A DNA stretch of 64,000 bases, taken from the NCBI RefSeq assembly GCF_000332055.1, contig NZ_ALVZ01000234.1:62001-126000 (forward strand). The letters run 5' to 3'. Within the stretch, counting starts at the first letter, position 1. Every line of letters begins with the position of its first letter. The notes under the pieces are model-generated. The model was given only the letters and a program-made list of their open reading frames with translations. It was not told the origin of the DNA and ran no database searches. The position numbers were made by a program, and so were the translations under genes. Source of the DNA: Xenococcus sp. PCC 7305. Lineage in GTDB: Bacteria; Cyanobacteriota; Cyanobacteriia; Cyanobacteriales; Xenococcaceae. Below, piece by piece: positions 8,807 to 17,237 of the stretch.

Positions 8807-9601
8807 TTAGGAAAATAAGCTATTTGCGAATACCTTCTCAGAATCTGGCTCGCCAGAAGTATAATTTAATTCGTGAAGAGCTTGACTCATATTTCTTGTT
8901 ACTTGGTAGTTATTGAGATCTCCTTGTTCAAAATAGAATTTTGCTGCTTTACGTAAATCTTCCACTGCTGCCTTTCTATTCCCCAATTCAGAATTTACTA
9001 AACCTCGATTATGATGGGCCAATGCAGAGGAAGGGTCTAACTCGATTACTTTTGTATAATCTTCAATAGCTCTTTCCTTCTGATCCATTTTTTGGTAGTT
9101 GACCCCTCTTTGACAATATAATTCCGCGGAGTTGGGAGAAGATTGGATACCCCGCGAAGCACTTTCAATTTGACTCAAATATTCTAGCCTAGTTGCTAAC
9201 TTGTCTTCTTGGTGTTGAAGTTCTTGAGTCTGCTCATTAAAACTCGTGTTTAGTTTATTTATCTGTTGTAACAGGTCAGTTTGTTGTTTCGCCAGCTGAT
9301 TATTGCTAGATTTTTTCAGTTTTGCCAATTGTTGCAAAAGATTGGTATTTTCGTCTTGATTTTGTTGAGCCAATTCAGAGATCGCCTTTTGTGTTTCTGC
9401 TTTTGTCAGACTTAAAAGCCGTTTACGATTTGTTAAATTAAGTGCAACACAAACAGATAAGGGAATTGAAGCCAAGAAAATCTCTTTAATAAAGATAGAA
9501 GCAACCGAGCCGCCAATAGAACCAATTACAGAAGCCGTTTCAGCGATATCCAACCAATGGCTATTTTGAAAATTTAATTTGTTTTTTTCTTGTTTTTCCA
9601 T
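8807..9601 (-). CDS. Membrane-anchored coiled-coil TPR protein, Slr0151-like
   Basis: A 264-residue protein with an N-terminal hydrophobic segment (about residues 23-52). A long Gln/Leu-rich coiled coil follows (about 60-135). The C-terminal half carries TPR repeats (AELYCQRGVNYQKMDQKERA and SALAHHNRGLVNSELGNRKA are two consecutive units). Order and position match slr0151 of Synechocystis, a thylakoid protein reported to influence photosystem II maintenance. TPR units normally mediate protein docking. The gene is 110 bp upstream of the kinase and 75 bp downstream of the ferredoxin gene, all on the same strand. Confidence 0.82.
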   Translation of the reverse strand: MEKQEKNKLNFQNSHWLDIAETASVIGSIGGSVASIFIKEIFLASIPLSVCVALNLTNRKRLLSLTKAETQKAISELAQQNQDENTNLLQQLAKLKKSSNNQLAKQQTDLLQQINKLNTSFNEQTQELQHQEDKLATRLEYLSQIESASRGIQSSPNSAELYCQRGVNYQKMDQKERAIEDYTKVIELDPSSALAHHNRGLVNSELGNRKAAVEDLRKAAKFYFEQGDLNNYQVTRNMSQALHELNYTSGEPDSEKVFANSLFS

Positions 9602-9676
9602 GATCCTTAAAAATAATTTTTAATCAAATAAATTAATTTTTTTAGTACCTCAATCATCTGAAGATTATCTCCAAAA

Positions 9677-9997
9677 TCATGATAAATATTCCTCTTCTTG
9701 ATGGGTGAGGATAGTACAATTTGATGTCGGAAAAGCGGCACAGATAAGAACATAGCCTGCCTCAATTTCATCTGGCTTTAAAAAGCTTAACGCCTTAGCC
9801 GTCTGATCGACTTGACCCTCTATAACCTTTCCCAAACAATCAAAACAACAAGCATTACAACAAGAGTGGGGAAGACTAATATTTTGTGCTTCGGCAACAT
9901 CAAGAATATATTCTTCCTCTGTAACTTGGATAGTTTCCTTCAGACCTTTAGCTTCGTTTACTAAAGTAACAGCAAAGGATTTATTAGTATTATTCAT
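9677..9997 (-). CDS. Plant-type [2Fe-2S] ferredoxin, Slr0150-like
   Basis: A 106-residue electron carrier of the chloroplast-ferredoxin type. The ligand pattern C-x4-C-x2-C lies in HSCCNACCFDC, and the fourth ligand in AGYVLICAA follows after 31 residues instead of the usual 29. Two extra cysteines sit inside the ligand loop. The loop around the cluster and the insertion suggest altered redox potential or partner choice relative to PetF, which is inference. Position corresponds to slr0150 in the PAP operon. The partner is probably not ferredoxin-NADP reductase alone. Confidence 0.88.
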   Translation of the reverse strand: MNNTNKSFAVTLVNEAKGLKETIQVTEEEYILDVAEAQNISLPHSCCNACCFDCLGKVIEGQVDQTAKALSFLKPDEIEAGYVLICAAFPTSNCTILTHQEEEYLS

Positions 9998-10021
9998 AAG
10001 TCAATACTGTATTAAGTGGAA

Positions 10022-10492
10022 TCACTGGCTAAGAATGCTTTTGTCAAGTTGTATAATCGGCATCATTAATTCTGCTTCGTCTGGAGTTAGAAACTGCTTA
10101 ATAATTCCTGGTAGTACTTCATAGGTTGCCCGGGAAATATGCACCATCTTATTAGCATTTACAATAGTCCGATGCCAGAGCAATAGGTTTTCTCTTAGGT
10201 AGTCTAAGTCGTTAATGAGCATTGCAGCAGCGGAGCAACGCAAAACAATACTGATGTCTCTACGCCAAATTTCACTATGGTCTTTAGAGCCTGAATTAAA
10301 TAAGTTAGGATTTTTAGCATCAAGTTGAGCTTTTGTCTGATCCAAAATTTTGTCTTCAGAATCACAAATTTTTTTGTAGGCACTAATCCGTTGGTCTACA
10401 GACCCAAGATAGATTTTAAGAAATTGTAATTCTTGCTCAGAAGCATAGCGACTATCAGCTTCTACATTTAAACGATCTAGTTGTTTTAACAT
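10022..10492 (-). CDS. Phycobiliprotein-fold protein without obvious bilin site, Slr0149-like
   Basis: A 156-residue all-helical protein. Its centre (RRDISIVLRCSAAAMLINDLDYLRENLL) resembles the allophycocyanin/phycocyanin helix motif (C-x-RD-x-x-x-x-LRYxxYAxLAGD) that ends in the bilin pocket. The chromophore-binding cysteine at the usual place before the RD pair is absent, and the overall match is weak. I therefore read it as a phycobiliprotein-like, likely chromophore-free, protein by family resemblance. It occupies the slr0149 position of the operon. Together with the gene at 11745 it makes a pair of such proteins in one operon. Confidence 0.75.
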   Translation of the reverse strand: MLKQLDRLNVEADSRYASEQELQFLKIYLGSVDQRISAYKKICDSEDKILDQTKAQLDAKNPNLFNSGSKDHSEIWRRDISIVLRCSAAAMLINDLDYLRENLLLWHRTIVNANKMVHISRATYEVLPGIIKQFLTPDEAELMMPIIQLDKSILSQ

Positions 10493-10527
10493 TAGTAAGA
10501 TTCCCCTCTTGTGATTGGTAAATGGAT

Positions 10528-11010
10528 TTATGCCTCTTGAGTATTTGCAAGATATTCGCTAACTTCTACTTGCGTATCATTGAGTTGCTTAATCATCGAA
10601 CGTGTAATTAACTTGCCTTGCTCAACCAAAACTTTCCCATCGAGAGGATGGAGAATATCTTGCTCTGCTCGACGACCAATCAAAGCTTCAATGTCTTCAA
10701 TATCACTGAAATACATCCCAGAGGGCAGCTCTACCACGACGCCTTCTCCTATTACCCTAGCTTGACAAGCAAGGCGGGAAAGCATATTACAGCTAGTAAT
10801 GGTTTCTAGGGTACGCTGCTCCCGACGATTAAGAGGAGAAAGACTCTCCATTCCCTCTTTAATGTAAACATGACAAGTGGAGCACATGCCTCGACCACCG
10901 CACTCTTTCAACACATTTATTTCACTGCCCAAGAGCCCAGATAACAGATTATCGTTTGTCTTAATGGACGTCTCTTTATTAATAGGGTCGAGCTTAACTG
11001 TTTTGGCCAA
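10528..11010 (-). CDS. Adrenodoxin-type [2Fe-2S] ferredoxin with C-terminal extension, Slr0148-like
   Basis: A 160-residue protein. The ferredoxin domain covers about residues 1-100, with ligands in ECGGRGMCSTCHVY (C-x5-C-x2-C) and the fourth cysteine in LSRLACQARV. This spacing is that of the adrenodoxin/Isc ferredoxins and differs from the plant-type ferredoxin encoded two genes later. About 60 residues follow (GMYFSDIEDIEALIGRR and beyond), containing a hydrophobic, possibly helical tail that could dock a partner. Position corresponds to slr0148. The role is electron transfer in an assembly or repair step, by context. Confidence 0.85.
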   Translation of the reverse strand: MAKTVKLDPINKETSIKTNDNLLSGLLGSEINVLKECGGRGMCSTCHVYIKEGMESLSPLNRREQRTLETITSCNMLSRLACQARVIGEGVVVELPSGMYFSDIEDIEALIGRRAEQDILHPLDGKVLVEQGKLITRSMIKQLNDTQVEVSEYLANTQEA

Positions 11011-11076
11011 GGTTACTACTCCTTCTTACATTGATTTCAGACTGTACTTATTTATCTTGACTACCCAGCACGGCTA

Positions 11077-11742
11077 TTATTCCTGGGCAACTGCAAGACG
11101 ATTCATAATTTGGCTATGGTCTTGATCTGCTTTTAGCCAATCTTCTACAGGCTTAAGTCTGTCAATCAAACCCACAACAAAATGGTTACACTCTGCCCCC
11201 ATAGATTCACAGGAAGTTTGAACACAATGGAGATTCCGCCCGGTTATTTGACTGAAAAATACACTAAAAATACCAGCTTCGAGAAAGCATTTGGGCGTAT
11301 CTCCGGAAGTTGCTGTCTCCGCAAAAGCAGAATTCCAAACTTTAACAACTAAAAATCCTTGCTGGTAATAATCCATATCTAGATCCATAGTTCCCCAACC
11401 ATGGCTTTTCCAACATTGCTTCAAACATTGTAGTAACTCAACCATTTCCATTTGAGCTATTGGTTTACCATAATAATTACTCAATTCCTCGCTAAACCGC
11501 CGATAGAAGTTTTTCCCCCACCAACGACCACAATTGAAAAGTACCAATCCAGCAGCAGGGCCAACTTCGTTCTCTAAACTCGTATGAATTGCTTTTAGCA
11601 AAACTTCGGGCAAAGCTAACAGTCGGGATCCCTGACGATTTTCAATTAAGCCAAATTCATAATCTCCTTGTACATAAGCATCGGTCGCAAAGTAATTTCC
11701 GCCTAAAGAGCTATCCTTAATTAATTCAGCAACTTCAATCAT
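11077..11742 (-). CDS. V4R-domain protein, Slr0147-like
   Basis: A 221-residue protein with a V4R (vinyl-4-reductase) small-molecule-binding domain spanning about residues 60-205. Seen are the AAGLVLFNCGRWWGKNFY start, the KSHGWGTMDLDM strand and the C-terminal CESMGAECNHFVVG. That last segment is the cysteine pair that many V4R proteins use for metal or tetrapyrrole contacts. V4R was named from BchJ, a chlorophyll-precursor-binding protein. A role handling chlorophyll or its precursors is therefore plausible but inferred. The gap to the upstream gene is 2 bp. Position matches slr0147. Confidence 0.83.
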   Translation of the reverse strand: MIEVAELIKDSSLGGNYFATDAYVQGDYEFGLIENRQGSRLLALPEVLLKAIHTSLENEVGPAAGLVLFNCGRWWGKNFYRRFSEELSNYYGKPIAQMEMVELLQCLKQCWKSHGWGTMDLDMDYYQQGFLVVKVWNSAFAETATSGDTPKCFLEAGIFSVFFSQITGRNLHCVQTSCESMGAECNHFVVGLIDRLKPVEDWLKADQDHSQIMNRLAVAQE

Positions 11743-11744
11743 TT

Positions 11745-12248
11745 CTATCCTCCTACTGTCATGGGAATTTGTTCCGAAATAAGATCTTGTTCACCCAAAA
11801 GGGTTGTTTGAGCTTGCTCTAAAAAAGGGTGAATTAAGAGCAATTGCTTTCGAGACAAGACCTTTTCCAAACGCGAGAGTAATAAATCATAGATAGTATT
11901 TTCTAGTGATTGCATTTGATGGGCTTGTACCATCTCCGTTAGCCAGTCGAGAATTTGGCGATCAAGATATTCTGGATTATTTAGTAACATTGCCATCGAA
12001 CTATATCGCATGATAGCTAGCCAATGTTTTAAGGCTTTCTCTAAAAGCTTCGGATTTTCTTCTGGATAGGCTCTTACAAGTTCTTCAGCAATCGGCTGAA
12101 AGATAACAATCTCCTGGTCGCGTAAAAATTCATAGGTTGCTAATCGCTCAGCTAAGGAGGAAACCGCATTGCGAAAATCTAGTATTTCCGGTTTCTGTAG
12201 ATAATGTTCTTCTGCTTTATACAGAATGGCTTGAATATCAGATTGCAT
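11745..12248 (-). CDS. Phycobiliprotein-fold protein, Slr0146-like
   Basis: A 167-residue helical protein. Its N-terminus (SDIQAILYKAEEHYLQ) and the helix RYSSMAMLLNNPEYLDRQIL resemble the alpha-type allophycocyanin core. The bilin-linking cysteine expected just before the conserved RD/RY position is missing, so a covalent chromophore is unlikely. It ends in PMTVGG. It lies 9 bp after the FFxxxxWxG protein gene and 2 bp before the V4R gene, so it is very likely translated from the same messenger. Position corresponds to slr0146. Confidence 0.75.
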   Translation of the reverse strand: MQSDIQAILYKAEEHYLQKPEILDFRNAVSSLAERLATYEFLRDQEIVIFQPIAEELVRAYPEENPKLLEKALKHWLAIMRYSSMAMLLNNPEYLDRQILDWLTEMVQAHQMQSLENTIYDLLLSRLEKVLSRKQLLLIHPFLEQAQTTLLGEQDLISEQIPMTVGG

Positions 12249-12257
12249 AGTATTACC

Positions 12258-12614
12258 CTAAAATAGTTCAGATAAGTCGTCTAATGTCATTCCATCGTCG
12301 CCTAATGAATCCGGCTCGGGGATGGATTTCAATTCTGGTAGTGCAGCAATTTCGGAATTACCTTCCCAGACAAAGCATTGAAAAAAGTCACTAACAGATA
12401 ATTTCACAGAGAATTTTAAAAAAGGACGTCGAACTTCTGTTAGGAGTTTGCCTTGCCAGTTACTCTGACTAAAAAAATCTTCTATTTTTAGACATAGCCA
12501 GGAGATATCTTGAAAAATCTCATCAACATCTTTGGTTTGATGACCGCCTTCCCAATTACTTTGACTAAAAAATTTCTGTACTGAAGAACGTTGCCATGAG
12601 GATGAATCGCTCAT
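12258..12614 (-). CDS. Small protein with three FFxxxxWxG motifs, Slr0145-like
   Basis: A 118-residue acidic protein that carries one motif three times: FFSQSNWEG at about residues 15-23, FFSQSNWQG at 47-55 and FFQCFVWEG at 77-85. The copies are evenly spaced (32 and 30 residues). The C-terminus is strongly acidic (DSLGDDGMTLDDLSELF). There is no membrane segment. Regular aromatic motifs on a disordered chain look like docking sites for repeated partners, which is inference. The start codon overlaps the stop of the upstream V4R gene by 4 bp (ATGA), so translation is probably coupled. Confidence 0.78.
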   Translation of the reverse strand: MSDSSSWQRSSVQKFFSQSNWEGGHQTKDVDEIFQDISWLCLKIEDFFSQSNWQGKLLTEVRRPFLKFSVKLSVSDFFQCFVWEGNSEIAALPELKSIPEPDSLGDDGMTLDDLSELF

Positions 12615-13324
12615 TTAAGGTACTCTCCATTCTGTAGCTGTTTTTCAATATCCTTAGCTGTAGCACCTTCATTTTGCCAAAAGGTAGCTGCATCGATAGT
12701 ATCTTTTTTTCCCAAAAGGAACTTACAATAAGTTTCGCCCATGGCGTAGCAATGAATTTCTATACAGTCTAATTCCTTCTGTATCAAGTTACTAAAGAAA
12801 CCAGCAAACAGACCAGCATAGATATGACAAACTGGCTTTTCAACATCGCCTAAAGTCCGAGCTACAGCAGAATCAAAGATGTTGATAAACATGAACCCAT
12901 TTTTTTGGTCACTGAGATCTACTTCCCAGTTGCCCCATCCTTGACTAGTAAAGGACCACCACCAAGCCTCTAGGATATGAGGAAGGGCGATATCATTGAT
13001 ACCGTATTCATATTCTTTTTCAAACCAATCACGAAAAAATTCTGCATCCTTTTTCCCCCACTCTGCACCAATGTTATACATCACAACAGAAGAAGCACTA
13101 CCTACTTCTTGTTCTAAGCCTTCAATTAAGCCAATAATAAAATCCTCTGTTACCAGAATATTTCGGGATTCATTCCAATCAATAATTTTGCCCGTCTTAT
13201 TTTGAAAACAGAAAAAATCTTCTAGGCGATAGTGATGATGTTTTTTTGGATATTTACTTTTTAGGAAATGCTCATTTTTCGTAATTACTTTTTTTTCTTT
13301 TTGAGCTATTGTCGATAAGGTCAT
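12611..13324 (-). CDS. V4R-domain protein, Slr0144-like, first gene of the PAP operon
   Basis: A 237-residue protein with a V4R domain at about residues 75-210. Seen are SASSVVMYNIGAEWGKKDA, FTSQGWGNWEVDLS, and the terminal IEIHCYAMGETYCKFLLG with a cysteine pair. A basic N-terminus (residues 1-30, KYPKKHHHYR) precedes it and contains EDFFCFQNKTG, which resembles the FFxxxxWxG motif of the next gene with Lys in place of Trp. The pairing with the second V4R gene at 11077 is the signature of the slr0144-slr0152 operon. ATG at 13324 is the most upstream start and has no strong Shine-Dalgarno sequence. Confidence 0.83.
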   Translation of the reverse strand: MTLSTIAQKEKKVITKNEHFLKSKYPKKHHHYRLEDFFCFQNKTGKIIDWNESRNILVTEDFIIGLIEGLEQEVGSASSVVMYNIGAEWGKKDAEFFRDWFEKEYEYGINDIALPHILEAWWWSFTSQGWGNWEVDLSDQKNGFMFINIFDSAVARTLGDVEKPVCHIYAGLFAGFFSNLIQKELDCIEIHCYAMGETYCKFLLGKKDTIDAATFWQNEGATAKDIEKQLQNGEYLK

Positions 13325-13360
13325 TTTCTTATATTTAGTTAGATATAACTAAGTGATTTG

Positions 13361-13402
13361 TATCGTTATTTAGCCAGAGTCTATCGTTATTTAACCAGAG
13401 TC
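13361..13402. repeat. 21-bp tandem direct repeat upstream of the PAP operon
   Basis: Two adjacent copies of a 21-bp unit (TATCGTTATTTAGCCAGAG plus TC), differing at one base, lie 37-78 bp upstream of the first PAP operon start codon. The 21-bp period is two helical turns, so both copies face the same side of DNA. That suits a dimeric or cooperative regulator. No known cyanobacterial box is matched with confidence. Confidence 0.6.
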
Positions 13403-13512
13403 TTAGGTTATTAACTTAGAACAAAAAATTTGATAGTGCCTCTGTATTTACAAGCATTTTTCTATTGAAATACAGATTGATTTATCGTATTTTTACGCAT
13501 GAATTTTATTTT

Positions 13513-14295
13513 TTAAACAATTAATTTCGCAAAATCTTTGACTATTTGCGAGCATAAGTCAATAAAAGATTGTATCCATTTGTAAAACCAAAGTAATTGT
13601 GTCTGACTAATAGAATCTTCCATAACTCCTTCAAAAGATATCTGATTAGATTTACTTATTTGAAACTGCTCTAACCAATCAAAATTCGGGCGAGAAGAAT
13701 GTAAATATTTAGCAGTCATTATATTGCCTAAATAACGATTGCTATATTGGCAGATATGGTTAAACTGAGCTAATAATTGTTCGATAGTCTGGTCTTGTAG
13801 CATCCCCGCATTTACGGGATCAAAATTAGGAGGGAAAATTGTTTCATTATCATAAATAGCTCCCACTAGGTTGGCTTCACTTAGATTAACTCCGATTAAG
13901 TAAGTTCCAGTTAAGTTGGCATAACCAAGATTAACTTTGACTAATTTTGCGGCAGTTAGGCAAGCTTTATTGAGACAAGATCCGAATAAATTAGATTCTA
14001 TTAGTTGGGCTGTAGCAAGGTTAGCTCTGCTTAAATCAGTGCCAGAAAGATTTGTTCTGCTGAGATTTGCCCCACTAAGTTCTGCTCTAATCAAAGAAGA
14101 TGCTCTCAAATCAGCGTCACTCAAATCAACATTTTTGAAGTTGGTATAACTTAGGTCTGCCTCTCTCAAATCAACATTGCGCAAAGAGTTATCTCTAAGA
14201 TCTGCTTTTTGAAGTCGTGCTTTAGGAAATTGTCTTTTTCCTGAGGAATATTGTTGACAGAATTCAAGAACAGAAATATTGTTATTCGGATGCAC
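13513..14295 (-). CDS. Pentapeptide-repeat protein with conserved C-terminal domain
   Basis: A 260-residue protein. About residues 25-130 are A(D/N)LxX pentapeptide repeats (for example ANLSRTNLSGTDLSRANL) forming a right-handed quadrilateral beta helix. The N-terminus has QQYSSGKRQFPKARLQ. After YDNETIFPPNFDPVNAGM comes a helical domain with the motifs RYLGNIMTAKYLHSSRP and DWLEQF. The same architecture and these C-terminal motifs recur in the gene at 18737, on the other side of a two-component block. Function is unknown; pentapeptide proteins usually mediate interactions. Confidence 0.85.
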   Translation of the reverse strand: MHPNNNISVLEFCQQYSSGKRQFPKARLQKADLRDNSLRNVDLREADLSYTNFKNVDLSDADLRASSLIRAELSGANLSRTNLSGTDLSRANLATAQLIESNLFGSCLNKACLTAAKLVKVNLGYANLTGTYLIGVNLSEANLVGAIYDNETIFPPNFDPVNAGMLQDQTIEQLLAQFNHICQYSNRYLGNIMTAKYLHSSRPNFDWLEQFQISKSNQISFEGVMEDSISQTQLLWFYKWIQSFIDLCSQIVKDFAKLIV

Positions 14296-14629
14296 AGAGA
14301 GTTATTCCCTTTAAGGTAATTATGGCTTTTTTTGATCGTAACTTTTGCTTCTTGAATTTTCTTGGGTATTTTTACGAAATTTTGATTTAAACTAATATGT
14401 GGTTTTTAATACCATGATAATTACTATTACTTACAAATGCTTATTTTAATTATTGTTTATGAAATTTATAAGCTTAAATATTATGCTTAAAATCATAAAT
14501 CATCTGTGAATTGATAACTAAATTAAAAGATAAAATTAATTTTAGATCGAGGAAACGCTCTCTTTTGGGAAGCTAGAGATTCTTTAAAGATGATTGGTTT
14601 ACATACTAAATATTACGGAGCACCAGGCA
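14296..14629. other. AT-rich divergent intergenic region
   Basis: This 334-bp gap separates divergent genes and must carry promoters for the pentapeptide gene (minus) and the histidine kinase (plus). It is very AT-rich. I see TATTATG and similar -10-like hexamers but no distinctive operator, RNA or ORF. Confidence 0.4.
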
Positions 14630-17173
14630 ATGGATGAAAGGTTAAGACTTCTCGAATCAGTTGTAGTTAATGCCAATGATGTAATTTTGATTTCTGAGGC
14701 AGAACCGATCAATGAGCCAGGGCCAAGAATTATCTATGTTAACGAAGCTTTTACCAGGATGACCGGCTATACTGCCGATGAAGTGCGAAATCAAACTCCA
14801 CGCATTCTCCAGGGGAAAAAAACTCAACGTTCAGAACTCGATAAAATTCGCCATGCTTTAGAAAACTGGGAGTCGGTTCGAGTAGAGTTAATTAACTATC
14901 GTAAAGATGGTTCTGAATTTTGGGTTGAAATTAATCTTAATCCAGTAGCGGACGAACAAGGTTGCTATACTCACTGGATAGCGATACAACGAGAGGTGAC
15001 TGAGCGTAAGCTAGCAGAAAAACAGTTCAGAACTCAAATACTGCGATCGCAATTATTTGCAGATATCTCTCTCAAAATTCGTCAGTCTTTGCAGTTAGAA
15101 GATATCCTAAAAACTACGGCTATTGAGTTGCAAAAGCTACTAGAAGCTGACCGAGTCGTCATCTTACGTTTCAAAGCACCAGGAAATTTATACGTAATTG
15201 AAGAAACTGTCAACCCAGAATTGGATTCTGTGATTGACCAAGCCTATTTAGATGAATGTTCAGATGAAGAGTACTTCATTAAGTATTTGCAGGAAAGGCT
15301 TTGTGGAATATTCAATCTTGACAAGCTTGACGGACGTCAATATTTACTTGAGTTTCTCCGTCAGGTTCAGGACCAATCTAATTTGGCGATTCCTTTGTTG
15401 TCACAGGAAAGATTATGGGGGGTGATTGTGATTCACCGATGTTTCCCTAGTCGAAATTGGTCTACCTGGGAAATCGACCTCTTAACACAAATCGCCGATC
15501 AGATTGCGATTGCTTTAAGCCAAAGTAATTTAGTCAAGGCTCTCGCCAACTTTGGACAAAACCTCAAACATCTGCATCGCATTAATACCACTGACTATCA
15601 GAATTTTGATGATTTATTTAGTGACTGTCTCACCACAGGATGTTCGATGTTTGCAATGTCAACTGGAGTTATTGGTCAGATTAAGGGTAAATCTTATATC
15701 GTCCAAGCTGTGCGATCGCAACTGGAATGTCTAGAAGTTGGCTTAGAATCTTGCCTCAAAGATACCTACTGTACAGCTGTTGTTCAAGAAAAAAGAACGA
15801 TTACTTATCCTCGGGTGGGAGATATCGAATCAATGCAAAATAACCCTGTTTATCAAAATCTACAGTTAGAGTCCTATATTGGTACTCCTATCTATGTTAA
15901 CGGCGAAATTTATGGCACTCTCAATTTTTCTTCAACCCAACCCAAAACTGACAATTTTGAGATTCAAGAAATAGAGGCGATTGAATTAATGGCTCAAAGC
16001 ATTGGCAAGTTTATTACTGCTCATCAAAACGAGTTGCAGCGTCAAGAAGCGGAAATCTCTTTACAGAAGAGCCAGCTACGTTGGGCAACTCTTGCCGAAA
16101 CGGCTCCTGTAGGCATATTTCTAACCGATATTGAGGGAAACTGCTACTACGTAAATCAATACTGGTGTAAAATTGCGGGCATAACAGCGGAAGAAGCCGC
16201 TGGACAGGGTTGGACCAAGACTTTACATCCTGAGGATCGTGATCGCCTTTTCACGGAATGGCAGCAAGCTGTTCAGCATAATCTGTCCTTTAGTTCTGAG
16301 TCTCGGTTTATAGATTCTAATGACAAGATTACTTGGTTTTATGTAAATGCGATCGCTGAAACAACGAGTGATGGCAGCATCATCGGATATATCGGAACCG
16401 TCACCGACATTACTGAAAGACTGAAAATAAAAGAAATAAAACAGGCTTTAGAGCAAGAAAAGAAAATGAGCGAACTCAAACTACGCTTCTTTTCTATGGC
16501 TTCCCATGAATTTCGGACTCCTCTGAGCATTATTACTTTAGCCACTCAAATTTTGGAAAACTCTGAACCTGAATGGCTTAACGCAAAAAAAATACGTAAT
16601 ATTAACCGAATTAAGGATTCTGCCCTCAAAATAACTCAGATGCTGACGGATGTGTTAATGCTTGCTAGAGCCGAAACCGAAAAACTAGAGCTCCAACAAA
16701 AAAAATTCAATTTAAAGCAATTTTGTCAGGATATTTTAGAAGCAATCAAAACCCAAATGTCAGAAGATTGTGCAATATCTTTTGTTTACGAGGGATATTG
16801 CAATGATGAGGTTTATCTAGATGAAAAACTCTTATATTCAATTTTAATGAATCTTCTTTCTAATGCTGTTAAATATTCACCTCAAGGACAAAAAGTAAAC
16901 TTTGTGGTGAAATTACAAGCTGAATCAGTATTATTTACCATTCAAGATCAAGGAATTGGCATCCCTGAAGATAAACAAACACATTTGTTTGAAGCATTTT
17001 GTCGAGGCAATAATGTTGGCAGAATCGAGGGAACAGGATTAGGATTAGCCATAGTAAAAAGATATGTTGATTTACAAGGCGGAACAATCATCTGTGATAG
17101 TAAACCCCAAAAGGGAACAACCTTTGTTATTGCGATTCCATTTAATTTACAAGACTCAATAGTAGTGAATTGA
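14630..17173 (+). CDS. PAS-GAF-GAF-PAS hybrid-input sensor histidine kinase
   Basis: A soluble 847-residue sensor kinase. An N-terminal PAS domain (about 5-115) has the LOV-like GYTADEVRNQTPRILQG but lacks the flavin-binding cysteine. Two GAF domains follow (about 135-300 and 310-455), the first starting ILKTTAIELQKLLEADRVV. A second PAS domain covers 470-600. The HisKA domain has the phospho-accepting His in MASHEFRTPLS. The ATPase domain shows N (NLLSNAVKYS), G1 (DQGIGIP) and G2 (GTGLGLAI) boxes. The ATG at 14630 is preferred to a TTG at 14594. It sits just upstream of an OmpR regulator, its probable partner. Confidence 0.9.
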   Translation: MDERLRLLESVVVNANDVILISEAEPINEPGPRIIYVNEAFTRMTGYTADEVRNQTPRILQGKKTQRSELDKIRHALENWESVRVELINYRKDGSEFWVEINLNPVADEQGCYTHWIAIQREVTERKLAEKQFRTQILRSQLFADISLKIRQSLQLEDILKTTAIELQKLLEADRVVILRFKAPGNLYVIEETVNPELDSVIDQAYLDECSDEEYFIKYLQERLCGIFNLDKLDGRQYLLEFLRQVQDQSNLAIPLLSQERLWGVIVIHRCFPSRNWSTWEIDLLTQIADQIAIALSQSNLVKALANFGQNLKHLHRINTTDYQNFDDLFSDCLTTGCSMFAMSTGVIGQIKGKSYIVQAVRSQLECLEVGLESCLKDTYCTAVVQEKRTITYPRVGDIESMQNNPVYQNLQLESYIGTPIYVNGEIYGTLNFSSTQPKTDNFEIQEIEAIELMAQSIGKFITAHQNELQRQEAEISLQKSQLRWATLAETAPVGIFLTDIEGNCYYVNQYWCKIAGITAEEAAGQGWTKTLHPEDRDRLFTEWQQAVQHNLSFSSESRFIDSNDKITWFYVNAIAETTSDGSIIGYIGTVTDITERLKIKEIKQALEQEKKMSELKLRFFSMASHEFRTPLSIITLATQILENSEPEWLNAKKIRNINRIKDSALKITQMLTDVLMLARAETEKLELQQKKFNLKQFCQDILEAIKTQMSEDCAISFVYEGYCNDEVYLDEKLLYSILMNLLSNAVKYSPQGQKVNFVVKLQAESVLFTIQDQGIGIPEDKQTHLFEAFCRGNNVGRIEGTGLGLAIVKRYVDLQGGTIICDSKPQKGTTFVIAIPFNLQDSIVVN

Positions 17174-17237
17174 AGATCTTAAAAATCCAATTTATAATTC
17201 ACTTTCTTGTTTATAGTTGCTTTCCAAAATTTTTTTT

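Noticed and set aside
7878-13324. Considered as a phycobilisome core or bacteriochlorophyll-synthesis cluster
   Set aside because: Phycobiliprotein-like members lack the bilin cysteine and V4R proteins are not BchJ. Gene order fits slr0144-slr0152 better.
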